The notes beneath the pieces were generated by a model. The model had not been told where the DNA came from. It saw only the letters and a list, made by a program, of their open reading frames with translations, and made no database searches. DNA of 64,000 bases from Microvirga sp. Lineage in GTDB: Bacteria; Pseudomonadota; Alphaproteobacteria; Rhizobiales; Beijerinckiaceae. Where the stretch lies: assembly GCA_022241475.1 (NCBI GenBank), contig JAKOMT010000006.1, positions 62,001-126,000 of the forward strand, read 5' to 3'. This document shows, in pieces, positions 18,104 through 27,864 of the stretch. Position 1 is the first letter of the stretch. Every line of letters starts with the position of its first letter. The position numbers were made by a program, and so were the translations under genes.

Positions 18104-19624
18104 TCAATCCACGATGATCTTGTAGACGCGCCCCGGTTCGATCCGGTCGCCGGCCTCGAGGCCGTTCAGCACGCGAAAGATATCGACGCTGCCGCCGGCG
18201 CCCGACATCCGCCGCGCCATCGCGGCGACGTCGTCTCCGGGAGCGGCGCGCGCGATTTGCAGCCGGGGCGGCTGGAGCCGGGCGACATCCGCCGCCGTGA
18301 TCGGGCGGATGCTCGCCAACACCTCCTGGAAGAGGCGCTCGGCGCCCGCGTCGCGCGGGCGGAACGCGAAGATCAGACGAAAGACGCGCCCCTCCTGCCG
18401 CACGGCGGCGAGGCGGAAACTCCACTCGCGCCCCCGTGACGCGCCGGTCGCGGCCTCGAGCCCGTTGACGGTCGTGAGCGCGAGGGATTCGGAGCGCATG
18501 TCGTCCGTCCACGTCGCCTGTAAGACGTCCGTCAGCGATTGTCCGTCGGTTCCCTCGACGAGGTCGAAGAGCAGGCGGCGGGATTCGTCGGCCGAGCTGC
18601 CGAGCACGGCGCGCGAGGAATTGTCGAGGCGAAAGCCGTCCGGCGCGGTGAATCCGATCCGCAGCCGTCCGTTGACGTATTCGCGCCCGCGCACCATGCC
18701 GTCGCTCGAATTGTCGCCGAAGGCCACGCCGTCGAGCACGGAGAGGTAGCCGTCCCGATCGGTCGCGCCGACGCCCGGCGCCGAGAAGCCGCGCGCGGCG
18801 ATCCGGGCGGCCTCGATGCGCTGCGCCGTCGCCGGATGCGTGGCGAACATGTCGTAGGCCGCGCGCTGCACGCGCCCTCCCGAGGCGCCGCTCGCCAGTT
18901 CGACCCAATTGTCGAGGTTGCGCAGGAAGCGCGTCGCGCCGTGCGGGTCGTAGCCCGCGCGCGCCAGGGTCGCCACCGCGGTCAGGTCGGCCTCGATCTC
19001 CTGCTCGCGGGAGAAGCGCGCGATGTCCATGCGCGTCGTGTCGCGCACGAGTTCGGCGGCGCGCTGGTCGCGCAAAACGTCGGCGACGACGCGCGTGACG
19101 AGCGCCGAGCGCATCTCCAGCTCCGAGCGCGTCGAGGCGTGGCGCAGCGTCACGTGCGCGATCTCGTGGGCCATCACGGCGGCGAGTTCCGCGTCGTCGT
19201 TGGCGAGGGCGAGGAGCCCGCGCGTCACGTAAAGGCGGCCGTTGGGGAGGGCGAAGGCGTTGACGGCGGGCGAATCGAGCAGCGTGACGCTGAAGCGCTC
19301 GTCCGGGCGGTCGGTCGCCGGCGTGAGGCTCGCGACGATGCGCTCCAGATAGGCCTGCGCCGACGGAGCGCGATACTCGCCGCCGAACGCGGAAACGAGC
19401 CGCGCATGTTCGCGTTCGGCTGCGTTGTCGGGCGTCGCCACGACGGGCGCCGTCGTGGTCGCCGGCGCCGAGCGCAGGACCTCGCCCGATCCGGCGATGC
19501 AGCCGCCGAGAAGGAGCGCCAGCGCGGCGCCCGTCAGGCAGGCGCGCGCGGCGCGATGCAGGGACCCGCCGCGCGGGGTTCCGCCGCCCGGGAATAGGGC
19601 TTCTGGGAGCATGACAAAACTCAT
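18104..19624 (-). CDS. M48-family metalloprotease lipoprotein with C-terminal LysM-like region
   Basis: 506 residues. A lipobox LLGGC at about residues 38-42 follows a long N-region. The zinc site MAHEIAHVTLRH (near residues 150-161) and the downstream Glu in REQEIEADLTA define peptidase M48, as in BepA and LoiP, which handle misfolded outer-membrane proteins. A second domain of about 200 residues follows. The last 50 residues (DDVAAMARRMSG, then FRVLNGLEAGDRIEPGRVYK) look like a LysM module for peptidoglycan. Its ATG at 19624 overlaps the stop of the upstream gene as ATGA, indicating translational coupling. Confidence 0.85.
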   Translation of the reverse strand: MSFVMLPEALFPGGGTPRGGSLHRAARACLTGAALALLLGGCIAGSGEVLRSAPATTTAPVVATPDNAAEREHARLVSAFGGEYRAPSAQAYLERIVASLTPATDRPDERFSVTLLDSPAVNAFALPNGRLYVTRGLLALANDDAELAAVMAHEIAHVTLRHASTRSELEMRSALVTRVVADVLRDQRAAELVRDTTRMDIARFSREQEIEADLTAVATLARAGYDPHGATRFLRNLDNWVELASGASGGRVQRAAYDMFATHPATAQRIEAARIAARGFSAPGVGATDRDGYLSVLDGVAFGDNSSDGMVRGREYVNGRLRIGFTAPDGFRLDNSSRAVLGSSADESRRLLFDLVEGTDGQSLTDVLQATWTDDMRSESLALTTVNGLEAATGASRGREWSFRLAAVRQEGRVFRLIFAFRPRDAGAERLFQEVLASIRPITAADVARLQPPRLQIARAAPGDDVAAMARRMSGAGGSVDIFRVLNGLEAGDRIEPGRVYKIIVD

Positions 19625-20454
19625 CGCCGCCGCCGCTCAGCGTCCATCGTTTCGACAAAATCAGCCGTCGTGAGTTCGACGGCCGGCCCCCGCCAGATCT
19701 GGATTATACCGCGCACGCGGATTCGTCGACCCGTCAATGCGTCGGCGTCGAGCCCGCGGGCGACGAGCGCGGACCAGATGCGGGGCGTCGCCATGACGGT
19801 GAAGCCGCCGTCCCAGTTCCGCGAGAAGTCGATATAGGTGCGCCGCGTCCGCTCGCCGACGCCGACGACCACGCCTTCGACGATGGCGAAACGGCCTGCG
19901 CGTTCGAGGATGAGCTCGGGCTGGTCGGCCGAGAGGGGGCGGATGCGCTCCTCCCGCCACAAACCCCGCCCGGCGCGCCGCGCCGTCTCCTCGCGAGCGA
20001 GCAGCGCCGCGTCGCACAGAGCCTCGCGCGCCCCCGGATCGACCCGCGCGGCGCCGGTCGCGATCAGGGTGGCCGCGAGATCTCGCGGGGCGTCGCTTCC
20101 GGGGTCGAGGAGGATCCGCGCCGGGCGTCGCCGCCAGCGATCCTCGTCCGCGCCTGCGAGGAACGCGACCGCGTGGTCGCTGCGCGCCGCGCGCGCGACG
20201 ATCACGGCCGCGGCCTCGTCGTCTGCGACGGCGACGTCGGCGACGAGCGCCCTCGCCCCCGAAGCGAGCGCGATCTCGCCCTCGCCGGCATAGCCCGCGA
20301 CCCTCTCCGACGACGGCTCCCAGCGGCAGGCGTGGGCGGGCGCGACCCAGACAGCGGGAACGAGAACAGCGCACAGGCCGGCGGCGAGCGCTCGCCAGCC
20401 GGCGGCGGCGCGTGCGCGCCTCGAAGGGCCGTTCGCCATTCCAGACCCCGTCAT
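19621..20454 (-). CDS. Secreted thermonuclease-like (SNase fold) protein
   Basis: About 277 residues with a signal segment ending near APAHAC. The middle region ends in CDAALLAREETARRAGRGLW, the helix-and-GLW signature found at the C-terminal end of SNase domains. It is followed by a beta-rich tail (GERTRRTYIDFSRNWDGGFTV, then RIRVRGIIQIWRGPAVELT) that resembles an OB-type extension. The catalytic Arg/Glu/Arg set of true nucleases is not evident, so activity is doubtful. Start is taken at ATG 20454; ATG 20439 is also possible. Coupled to the M48 protease gene by a 4-base overlap, which suggests a shared envelope role. Confidence 0.65.
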   Translation of the reverse strand: MTGSGMANGPSRRARAAAGWRALAAGLCAVLVPAVWVAPAHACRWEPSSERVAGYAGEGEIALASGARALVADVAVADDEAAAVIVARAARSDHAVAFLAGADEDRWRRRPARILLDPGSDAPRDLAATLIATGAARVDPGAREALCDAALLAREETARRAGRGLWREERIRPLSADQPELILERAGRFAIVEGVVVGVGERTRRTYIDFSRNWDGGFTVMATPRIWSALVARGLDADALTGRRIRVRGIIQIWRGPAVELTTADFVETMDAERRRR

Positions 20455-20690
20455 CGTCGCTCTTCCCGCACCGATCCCGCGCCGCCGATAGACGCGGATC
20501 GTCTCACGATCGGGCATCGCGAACCAGAGCCCTGGACATCTTTAGATCGCGCCGCGATGGCGTCCTAAGATCGGCGCCTGTCGCAAACGGTAACCAAACT
20601 TGATCGCCCGCCCGTTTGCCGGGGATGCGTTTCGGGCTACACGACGGCGCGCGCAATCGGCGCATCCGTGAATCGCTCCCGAGGCCCTCC

Positions 20691-21824
20691 ATGACCGCGA
20701 CCATCCCCTTCATTGATCTCGGCGCCCAGCGCCGCCGTCTCGGCAAGCTCGTCGACGACGCGATCTTGCGGGTCGTGGATCACGGCGGTTACATCATGGG
20801 TCCCGAAGTCGCCACGCTCGAAGCCGATCTGGCGGCGTTCTGCGGCGCCAAGCATGTGCTCAGCTGCGCCAACGGCACTGACGCGCTGGCGCTCGTCCTG
20901 ATGGCCAAGGGCGTGCGGCCCGGCGACGCGATCCTCTGCCCGAGCTTCACCTTCGCCGCGACGGCGGAAGTCGTCGCCTGGCTCGGCGCCACGCCCGTCT
21001 TCGTGGACGTGGTCGAGGACACGTTCAACATGGACGTCGACAGCCTCGCCGCAGCGCTCGCGACCGCGCGCGAGAAGGGCCTCAAGCCCGTCGGCGTCAT
21101 TCCCGTCGACCTCTTCGGCCAACCCGCCGATTACGACGCGATCGAGCCCTTCTGCTCCCGCGAGGGCCTGTGGATGCTCTGCGACGCGGCCCAGAGCTTC
21201 GGCGCGCAGTACAAGGGCCGCAAGGTCGGCGCGATCGGCGAGTTCTCGACGACGAGCTTCTTTCCGGCGAAGCCGCTCGGCTGCTACGGCGACGGCGGCG
21301 CGGTCTTCACCGAAAGCGACGAGATGATCGAGATCATGCGTTCGCTGCGCATCCACGGTCAGGGCGCCGACAAGTACGACAACGTCCGCATCGGCATGAA
21401 CGGCCGCCTCGACACGATGCAGGCGGCGGTGCTTATCGAGAAGCTCAAGATCTTCCCCGACGAGATCGCAGCGCGCGACCGCGTGGCCAAGCGCTACGAC
21501 GCGGGGCTCTCCGACGTCGCCGTCACTCCGAAGCTGATGGAGGGCGCGACCTCGGTCTGGGCGCAGTACACGATCCGCGCGCCCGGCTTCGACCGCGCCG
21601 CCTTCCAGGACGCGCTCAAGGCCGACGGGATCCCCACCGCCGTCTATTATCCCCGCCCGCTGCACCGCCAGAAGGCCTACGGTCATTATCCGGCCGCCGG
21701 AAACGGCCTGCCCGTCACGGAATTGCTCGCCGATCAGGTGGTCAGCCTGCCGATGCATCCCTATCTCGACGAGACGACGCAGGATCGCGTCATCGCCAGC
21801 GCCCGCAAGGCGCTCGGGGGCTGA
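20691..21824 (+). CDS. DegT/DnrJ/EryC1/StrS family PLP-dependent sugar aminotransferase
   Basis: Converts a nucleotide-linked keto-sugar to an amino sugar. 377 residues from ATG 20691. Family motifs: FIDLGAQ at the N-terminus, NGTDALALVLMA, PSFTFAATAEVVAWLGA, DAAQSFGAQYKG (the Asp contacting PLP nitrogen) and SFFPAKPLGCYGDGG with the PLP-binding lysine. It resembles the 3-amino-sugar branch (WlbE/GnnB-like), so a role in surface polysaccharide or in diamino-sugar lipid A is possible. No partner dehydrogenase is adjacent to decide. Single gene with about 230 bases of upstream space. Confidence 0.85.
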   Translation: MTATIPFIDLGAQRRRLGKLVDDAILRVVDHGGYIMGPEVATLEADLAAFCGAKHVLSCANGTDALALVLMAKGVRPGDAILCPSFTFAATAEVVAWLGATPVFVDVVEDTFNMDVDSLAAALATAREKGLKPVGVIPVDLFGQPADYDAIEPFCSREGLWMLCDAAQSFGAQYKGRKVGAIGEFSTTSFFPAKPLGCYGDGGAVFTESDEMIEIMRSLRIHGQGADKYDNVRIGMNGRLDTMQAAVLIEKLKIFPDEIAARDRVAKRYDAGLSDVAVTPKLMEGATSVWAQYTIRAPGFDRAAFQDALKADGIPTAVYYPRPLHRQKAYGHYPAAGNGLPVTELLADQVVSLPMHPYLDETTQDRVIASARKALGG

Positions 21825-22000
21825 GCGGCTTTCGTCACGGTTAACGGCCGCGCCCGGCCCGAGCTTGGCCGTAACGCCCGATTCACGATGCTTCGCGAAT
21901 CCGGGGCGCCGTCAACGCTTCCTGAAGCCGATCCCTCGACTTTGGCTCAATTGCGCGGCGATCGTCCCTCGCGCGATGGGCGCGGGGATTGGCGGAGCTA

Positions 22001-22858
22001 ATGAGCGGGGGATCGACCCGAGACTGGAGCGAGCAGGATTTCGACGCGATCGGCGTCGGGAGGCCGCGCACGCGCGCCCAGCGACGGCGTCGCCGCTCGA
22101 TCGTGGGCCTGCTGCTCGGCAGCGTGGCGGTCGTGGCCCTGTTGACGGTCTACGCGCCGCGCCCCGATGACGCCGCTCCGCGAACGCCGTTTCTCGCCGA
22201 TCCTCCCGAATTGCGCGCCCCGCCCGCCCGGTGGAGCGCGCTCGCCGTTCCGACATTGACGCCCTTCACGAACGATCCGGCGACGGCCGATCTCGCCTTG
22301 CGTCATGAAGCCTTCGCAGGCGCCGACGGCGCGTCGTCGCGCGACGTGGTCGAGATCGGGCGTTTCGCCGCCGACGCCACGCATCTGCGTGTCGCGGTCG
22401 AGCGCGGCAATGGCGCGCCGTCGGCGCGAAGCCTGTACGTGGATGTCGCGCTCGAAGCGGCGCAGGCGGGGCTCGCGGTCGCGAGAGCGGCGCGGGAAGA
22501 GCCGCTGGAGACGCGCCGCGGGCGCGTCGAGATCGCCCGGGTCGGGCTCGAAGACGGCGCGACGCGCGACTGTCTCGCCTTCCGCGACGAAGATCCCGCG
22601 CTGTCGGCGCGCATGTCCGGCTGGCTCTGCGCCGGCGGGGTGACGCGTGGCGATCTGGCCTGCGCGCTCGACGCCTTCGACTTCGTCGACGAGGCCGCCA
22701 GCCGCTCGGTTCTGAAGGAGCCGGTGGACGGCGCGGCGACCGAATGCGCGGACGTCGCCGTCGCGTCCGCCGCTCCGGATTGGCTCCCGGCCGCCGGGCA
22801 GGCGGCGGAGGCGCGGGACGTGGCTCCCGTCCCCCCGCGCCGACCGTCTTCTCTCTGA
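22001..22858 (+). CDS. Hypothetical bitopic membrane protein
   Basis: 285 residues from ATG 22001, preceded by GGAG at good spacing; a TTG at 21989 is an alternative. An Arg-rich segment (RTRAQRRRRRSIVG) precedes one helix at about residues 35-52 (GLLLGSVAVVALLTVYA), placing the remaining 230 residues in the periplasm. The periplasmic part contains six Cys or so (CLAF, WLCAGG, LACALD, ECAD) that may form disulfides. It ends in a Pro-rich tail. I do not recognise a family. It is convergent with leuB. Confidence 0.6.
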   Translation: MSGGSTRDWSEQDFDAIGVGRPRTRAQRRRRRSIVGLLLGSVAVVALLTVYAPRPDDAAPRTPFLADPPELRAPPARWSALAVPTLTPFTNDPATADLALRHEAFAGADGASSRDVVEIGRFAADATHLRVAVERGNGAPSARSLYVDVALEAAQAGLAVARAAREEPLETRRGRVEIARVGLEDGATRDCLAFRDEDPALSARMSGWLCAGGVTRGDLACALDAFDFVDEAASRSVLKEPVDGAATECADVAVASAAPDWLPAAGQAAEARDVAPVPPRRPSSL

Positions 22859-22868
22859 GCGGGACGCC

Positions 22869-23981
<1,113 letters not shown>

Positions 23982-24018
23982 GACGTCGCCTCGCTTTTAT
24001 TTCGGATGCCGCTGCGAA

Positions 24019-24038
24019 GCGCTTTTGGCGAAAAGCGC
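24019..24038. repeat. Short hairpin between leuB and the small membrane-protein gene
   Basis: Inverted repeat with 8-base arms GCGCTTTT (24019-24026) and AAAAGCGC (24031-24038) and a four-base loop. It lies just upstream of leuB and downstream of the small gene at 24108-24245 on the same strand. It has no T-run, so it could be a weak terminator or a structured leuB leader. Confidence 0.35.
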
Positions 24039-24107
24039 CGCGCTCGGCAAGGCCCATCGAGGCAAAGGGCTTTGGATCAACCGCCGACGCCGTGGCGTCG
24101 GTCCACG

Positions 24108-24245
24108 TCAGAAGACGCTCAGCGCGAAGACTGCGGCGCAGAGAAGCGCGATCGAGCCCGAGAAGCCGAGCGCGGCGCGGGCGAAGGAGGGCGTTTCGCC
24201 GGCGGCCCGAATGCGGGCGCCAGCGCTGGTCGATTCGTTGTTCAT
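24108..24245 (-). CDS. Small single-span membrane protein (45 aa)
   Basis: A short frame of 45 residues beginning MNNESTSAGARIRAAGETPS, with a polar head of about 22 residues and a hydrophobic tail (ALGFSGSIALLCAAVFALSVF) forming one predicted helix up to the C-terminus. It lies alone between leuB and mucR, both also on the minus strand. No family is recognised. The same head-plus-terminal-helix design occurs at 3765-3920, though the sequences are not alike. Support is structural only. Confidence 0.4.
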   Translation of the reverse strand: MNNESTSAGARIRAAGETPSFARAALGFSGSIALLCAAVFALSVF

Positions 24246-24394
24246 GGGCGTCCCGCTCAGGCGCGCCGGAACCACGCGCCGTCATCCGTATTCGATTCCG
24301 GACGCGCGTTTACGCTCGATGGCCCGCGCCGTAAACGGGGGCGGACCGGGTTTTCCCGGGTTGATGCGCGGGCGCAACAGAGGCCGAAACGACG

Positions 24395-24420
24395 AAGGCC
24401 GCCCGTTGCGGGGCGGCCTT
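24395..24420 (-). terminator. Hairpin downstream of mucR
   Basis: Perfect 10-base arms AAGGCCGCCC (24395-24404) and GGGCGGCCTT (24411-24420) with a six-base loop, 27 bases after the mucR stop. On the minus strand the second arm ends in CTT followed by CGTCGTTTC, a weak T-run. It is the likely mucR terminator. Confidence 0.7.
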
Positions 24421-24447
24421 GAAACGATCGTCCCGAAAGAGGCGCGC

Positions 24448-24909
24448 TCAGGCGACCTTGCGCGGGCGACGGCCGCGCGGGGCGGGCTCCGCATCGACCG
24501 GCTTGCGACGCTGGGCGCCGAGGCCCATCGCCTTGGCCAGCTCCGAGCGGGCGGACGCGTAATTCGGCGCGACCATCGGATAATCCGACGGCAGGCCCCA
24601 CTTGGCGCGATAATCCTCGGGAGTCATGTCGTACTTCGTACGCAAATGGCGCTTGAGCGACTTGAACTTCTTGCCGTCTTCGAGGCAGATGATGAAATCC
24701 GGGGTGATGGACTTCTTGATCGGAACGGCGGGAACCGGCGCCTCAACGGGCAGTTCCTGGACGCCGGTCGCGATCTTCTTCAGAACGCCGTAGACCGACT
24801 CGATGAGTCCGGGAAGCTCGGCCGTCGGAAGTGAATTGTTGCTGACGTAGGCCGAAACGATTTCGGTGGTCAGTTCGATGTGGCCACTATCCTGCGCTGT
24901 TTCGCTCAT
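24448..24909 (-). CDS. mucR: MucR/Ros-family transcriptional regulator
   Basis: Global DNA-binding regulator and H-NS-like silencer of Hyphomicrobiales. 153 residues from ATG 24909 with GAGG upstream; an in-frame ATG at 24930 precedes the ribosome site and is less likely. The N-terminal half (SGHIELTTEIVSAYVSNNSL) is the oligomerisation region. The C-terminal zinc-finger-like domain reads ICLEDGKKFKSLKRHLRTKYDMTPEDY and then WGLPSDYPMVAPNYA. The classical Cys-Cys-His-His set is reduced to Cys, Asp and one His, with Lys at the last ligand position. The long AT-rich upstream region would suit self-binding. Confidence 0.93.
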   Translation of the reverse strand: MSETAQDSGHIELTTEIVSAYVSNNSLPTAELPGLIESVYGVLKKIATGVQELPVEAPVPAVPIKKSITPDFIICLEDGKKFKSLKRHLRTKYDMTPEDYRAKWGLPSDYPMVAPNYASARSELAKAMGLGAQRRKPVDAEPAPRGRRPRKVA

Positions 24910-25173
24910 TATTCTTTCCTCGTTTGTCATATTTTGACGAATCCGCCCTGATTACGGCGTCGTCGAAGCTGTCTTTTACCTCGTCGGCGCAAATCACCGT
25001 CGATAGTTCGACCTCTAAACCCGACAGGTAAGTCAAAAATATGAAATCATCAAGTCTCCAGACAAAAAATTCTCACAGGCTTTGCGGTTTGTTGCGAAAA
25101 GCGGTGTCTCGTGACGATCAGTCGGTGAATATCAAAGTCTCCATAGCAGGTTGCGTCTGACGAAAAGACGCGA
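24910..25173 (-). promoter_or_regulatory. AT-rich leader region upstream of mucR
   Basis: No gene is visible in this stretch. It is noticeably AT-rich against its surroundings, with runs such as AAAATATGAAATCATCAAG and ACAAAAAATTCTCAC, the kind of T/A-step-rich DNA that MucR proteins bind. It is therefore a likely site for the mucR promoter and autoregulation. No exact box can be placed by eye. Confidence 0.5.
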
Positions 25174-25205
25174 AAGGGCCCGGGCGCTGACGCGGCCGGG
25201 CCCTT
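25174..25205 (-). terminator. Hairpin downstream of the dioxygenase gene
   Basis: Ten-base arms AAGGGCCCGG (25174-25183) and CCGGGCCCTT (25196-25205) around a 12-base GC-rich loop, about 50 bases past the end of the minus-strand dioxygenase gene. The minus-strand arm is followed by TCGCGTC, so the U-tract is poor. Confidence 0.6.
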
Positions 25206-25253
25206 CAAGTCTTGGTCAAAGCCAATTCCGCAGCGTGATACGCCCGGTTCGCG

Positions 25254-26192
25254 CTACAGAGGCTGCAATCCCGCCTCTATCTCCTTTCGACGCGTCTCCA
25301 GGAAGGGCGGGAGCGCCAACGACTCGCCCAAGGTCTCCATCGGCTCGTCGACGTCGAAGCCCGGCCCGTCGGTCGCGATCTCGATCAGGATGCCGTTCGG
25401 CTCCCGGAAATAGAGCGAGCGGAAGTAGTGCCGATCGACCGGGCCGCTCGAGGGCAGGCGGATGCTCGCCAAACGCTGCGCCCACGCGTTGTACTGCTCG
25501 ATGTCGGGCGTGCGGAAGGCGATGTGATGCACGCCGCCGGCCCCCTGAACCGCGGGCGGAAGATGCGGTTCGACGACGAGATGCACTTCGGCGCCGGGAC
25601 CGCCGGGACCCATCTCGTAGACATGGGCCGGAGCGCCGTTCTCGACGTAGCTGCGCGCGCGGCTCATGCCGAGCACGCGCGTGAGCACGAGGTCGGTCGG
25701 CTTGTCGTCCGGAACGCTGATGGTGATCGGCCCGAGCCCACGGATCTGGCGCTCCGCCGGCACGGGGCTCTTCTCCCAGATCTCGCCCGCGCCCTCGCCG
25801 CCGTCGTCGACGAGGCTGAGGCGCTGGCCCTCCGGGTCTTCGAAATCGAGGACGCCGCGCCCGTCGCGCACGCTCACGCCCGCATGCGGCACGCCCATCG
25901 CGTCGAACCGCGCGGCCCACCAGACGAGGGTCTCCTCGCCGGTGACGCGAAGCGCGGTTCGCGTGATCGCGTGGGTGCCCCGCTTTTCACGCTCGACCGG
26001 CCATTCGAAGAAGGTGATGTCGCTGCCGGGCGTCGCGCGGCCATCGCCGTAGAAGAGATGATAGGCCGAGGTGTCGTCCTGGTTCACCGTCTTCTTCACA
26101 AGGCGCATTCCGAGAGTGCGCGTGTAGAAGTCGTGATTGGCCGGAGCGTTCGCCGAAACGGCCGTGAGATGATGGATGCCCGTGAGCTGCAT
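25254..26192 (-). CDS. Ring-cleaving dioxygenase of the VOC superfamily (MhqO-like)
   Basis: 312 residues made of two vicinal-oxygen-chelate halves. The first half starts [20 protein letters not shown] with the metal His (GIHHLT), and the second has [34 protein letters not shown] supplies the third ligand (Glu of IEIATD), so a 2-His-1-carboxylate site is complete. Family members in Firmicutes and Proteobacteria act on hydroquinone-type or other electrophilic aromatics and are induced by quinone stress. There is no adjacent regulator or hydrolase to fix the substrate. Confidence 0.85.
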   Translation of the reverse strand: MQLTGIHHLTAVSANAPANHDFYTRTLGMRLVKKTVNQDDTSAYHLFYGDGRATPGSDITFFEWPVEREKRGTHAITRTALRVTGEETLVWWAARFDAMGVPHAGVSVRDGRGVLDFEDPEGQRLSLVDDGGEGAGEIWEKSPVPAERQIRGLGPITISVPDDKPTDLVLTRVLGMSRARSYVENGAPAHVYEMGPGGPGAEVHLVVEPHLPPAVQGAGGVHHIAFRTPDIEQYNAWAQRLASIRLPSSGPVDRHYFRSLYFREPNGILIEIATDGPGFDVDEPMETLGESLALPPFLETRRKEIEAGLQPL

Positions 26193-26332
26193 CGAAAGGC
26201 CTCCTGTGTCCCGCCTGGGGATCGTCCTGGGGCCCCGCGACCCCCTCGCGACGGGACATGGAGAGCAATAGCCCGCTGCGCGAGCCCTGCAAGCGCGCCT
26301 CGTCGTCTCTGCAAGCCCCTATCGCCTGGGAT

Positions 26333-27664
26333 TCAGGAGCCGGCCGGAGCCTGAACGGCCGGGAGGGCGGGCAGCGTGACGGAAAAGGTCGCGCCCTGGC
26401 CCGGCTCGCTCTCGACGGCGAGCCTGCCGCGATGGCGCGCCACGATGTGCTTGACGATGGCCAGCCCGAGCCCCGTGCCGCCCTTCTGGCGGCTCTGCTC
26501 GACATCGGCCCTGTAGAAACGCTCCGTCAGGCGGGGCAGGTGGTCGGCGGCGACGCCTGGTCCGTAATCGCGAACCGCCAGCACCCAGAACGGACCGCTC
26601 TCGTCGCGTCGCGTCAGCGACACCTCGACCTTGCCGCCCGAGCCGCCGTATTTCACCGCGTTCTCGACGAGGTTCTCGACGACGCGCAGCAACTCGTCAC
26701 GATCGCCGCGAATGAGAGCGGGCGTCGCGGGAAAATGCGGGACGATCGTTACGCCGTTGTCGCGGGCCAGCGGCGCGAGGGTGTCGAGGATCTGGCGGGC
26801 GACTGGCGCGAGATCGACCTCGTCGGTCGGGGCGACATGCGCTCGCAGTTCGATCCGCGAGAGGGAGAGCAGGTCGTCGATCAGCCGCGTCATGCGCAGC
26901 GCCTGCTCGCGCATGATCGCGAGAAAGCGCTCGCGCGCCTTCGCGTCGTCGCGCGCGGGGCCTTGCAGCGTCTCGATGAAGCCGAGAACCGAGGCGAGCG
27001 GCGTTCGCAGTTCGTGGCTGACGTTGGCGATGAAGTCGACGCGCATGGTTTCGAGGCGTCGCGCGTTGGTGAGATCGCGGAAGAACAGCATCACCCCCGG
27101 TTCGCTGCGTCCGCCTTCGCCGTCCGTCTCCAAAGCGGCGATCTGCACGTCGAACGTCACTTCGGCCGGCACACGCTGGGAATAGGCGACCTTCTCCGTC
27201 AGCCCCGAGCGCAGCACGTCCTCCACGCCGTCGAGCACCTCCGGCGCCCTCAGCCCGAACGAGAGCGGATGACGCTTGCGCAAGCCCGGAAACAGCGTGA
27301 GCGCGGCGGCGTTCGCTTCGCGCACGACGGAGCGCCGGTCGACGAGGATGACGGGGTCGGGCACGTTCGCCAGCAGCGCTTCGGCCACAGCGACCCGCCG
27401 GTCGGTGGCGACGATGATCTTTCTCCCCTGCGCGCGGGCGCCGTGAGCCGCGAGCGCGGCGCCGATGAGGACGGCCGGAACGGCGACGACGAAGAGCCAG
27501 ATTGTCCGGCCGTCGAGAACGAGCGCCGCCGTGATCAGCAGGACGCTCGCGACCACACCGCCGACGAGGGCGCCTCGCCGGGTGGCGCGATCGATGACTT
27601 GCGCGTCGACCGCTTCGGGCTCTGGCCGGAGGGCGGCCGGCGCGGGGGGCGGGCTGTCGTTCAT
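26333..27664 (-). CDS. phoR: PhoR-like phosphate regulon sensor histidine kinase
   Basis: Membrane sensor kinase of 443 residues. Two helices lie in the first 80 residues (ALVGGVVASVLLITAALVL and LFVVAVPAVLIGAALAA), with almost no periplasmic loop between them as in PhoR. A PAS domain follows (LANVPDPVILVDRRSVV), then the dimerisation His box FIANVSHELRTPLASVLGF and the ATPase with ENLVENAVKYG, VRDYGPGV and GGTGLGLAIVKHI. Start is taken at ATG 27664. Unusually, no pstSCAB-phoU-phoB cluster follows in this window. Confidence 0.82.
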   Translation of the reverse strand: MNDSPPPAPAALRPEPEAVDAQVIDRATRRGALVGGVVASVLLITAALVLDGRTIWLFVVAVPAVLIGAALAAHGARAQGRKIIVATDRRVAVAEALLANVPDPVILVDRRSVVREANAAALTLFPGLRKRHPLSFGLRAPEVLDGVEDVLRSGLTEKVAYSQRVPAEVTFDVQIAALETDGEGGRSEPGVMLFFRDLTNARRLETMRVDFIANVSHELRTPLASVLGFIETLQGPARDDAKARERFLAIMREQALRMTRLIDDLLSLSRIELRAHVAPTDEVDLAPVARQILDTLAPLARDNGVTIVPHFPATPALIRGDRDELLRVVENLVENAVKYGGSGGKVEVSLTRRDESGPFWVLAVRDYGPGVAADHLPRLTERFYRADVEQSRQKGGTGLGLAIVKHIVARHRGRLAVESEPGQGATFSVTLPALPAVQAPAGS

Positions 27665-27864
27665 GGGAGGGCTGCGTTCATCGCGAATCTGGTTCCGTTT
27701 CGCTCGGCGCCGCGGCCGGGGAGAGCGAACAGACCATGTCATCGCGACAGGGCGACGACAAGGCGCGCGGGGTCGCCGGCGCGCCTTGCAGGCTGAATCG
27801 GCCTCGGCATCGCCGCCCCGGCGTGATAAGACGCCGGCGATTTCAGTAGACGCAGGATAGACGC

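Noticed and set aside
26258..27796. 512 aa plus-strand ORF opposite phoR
   Set aside because: Antisense frame; phoR shows complete kinase motifs on the minus strand.
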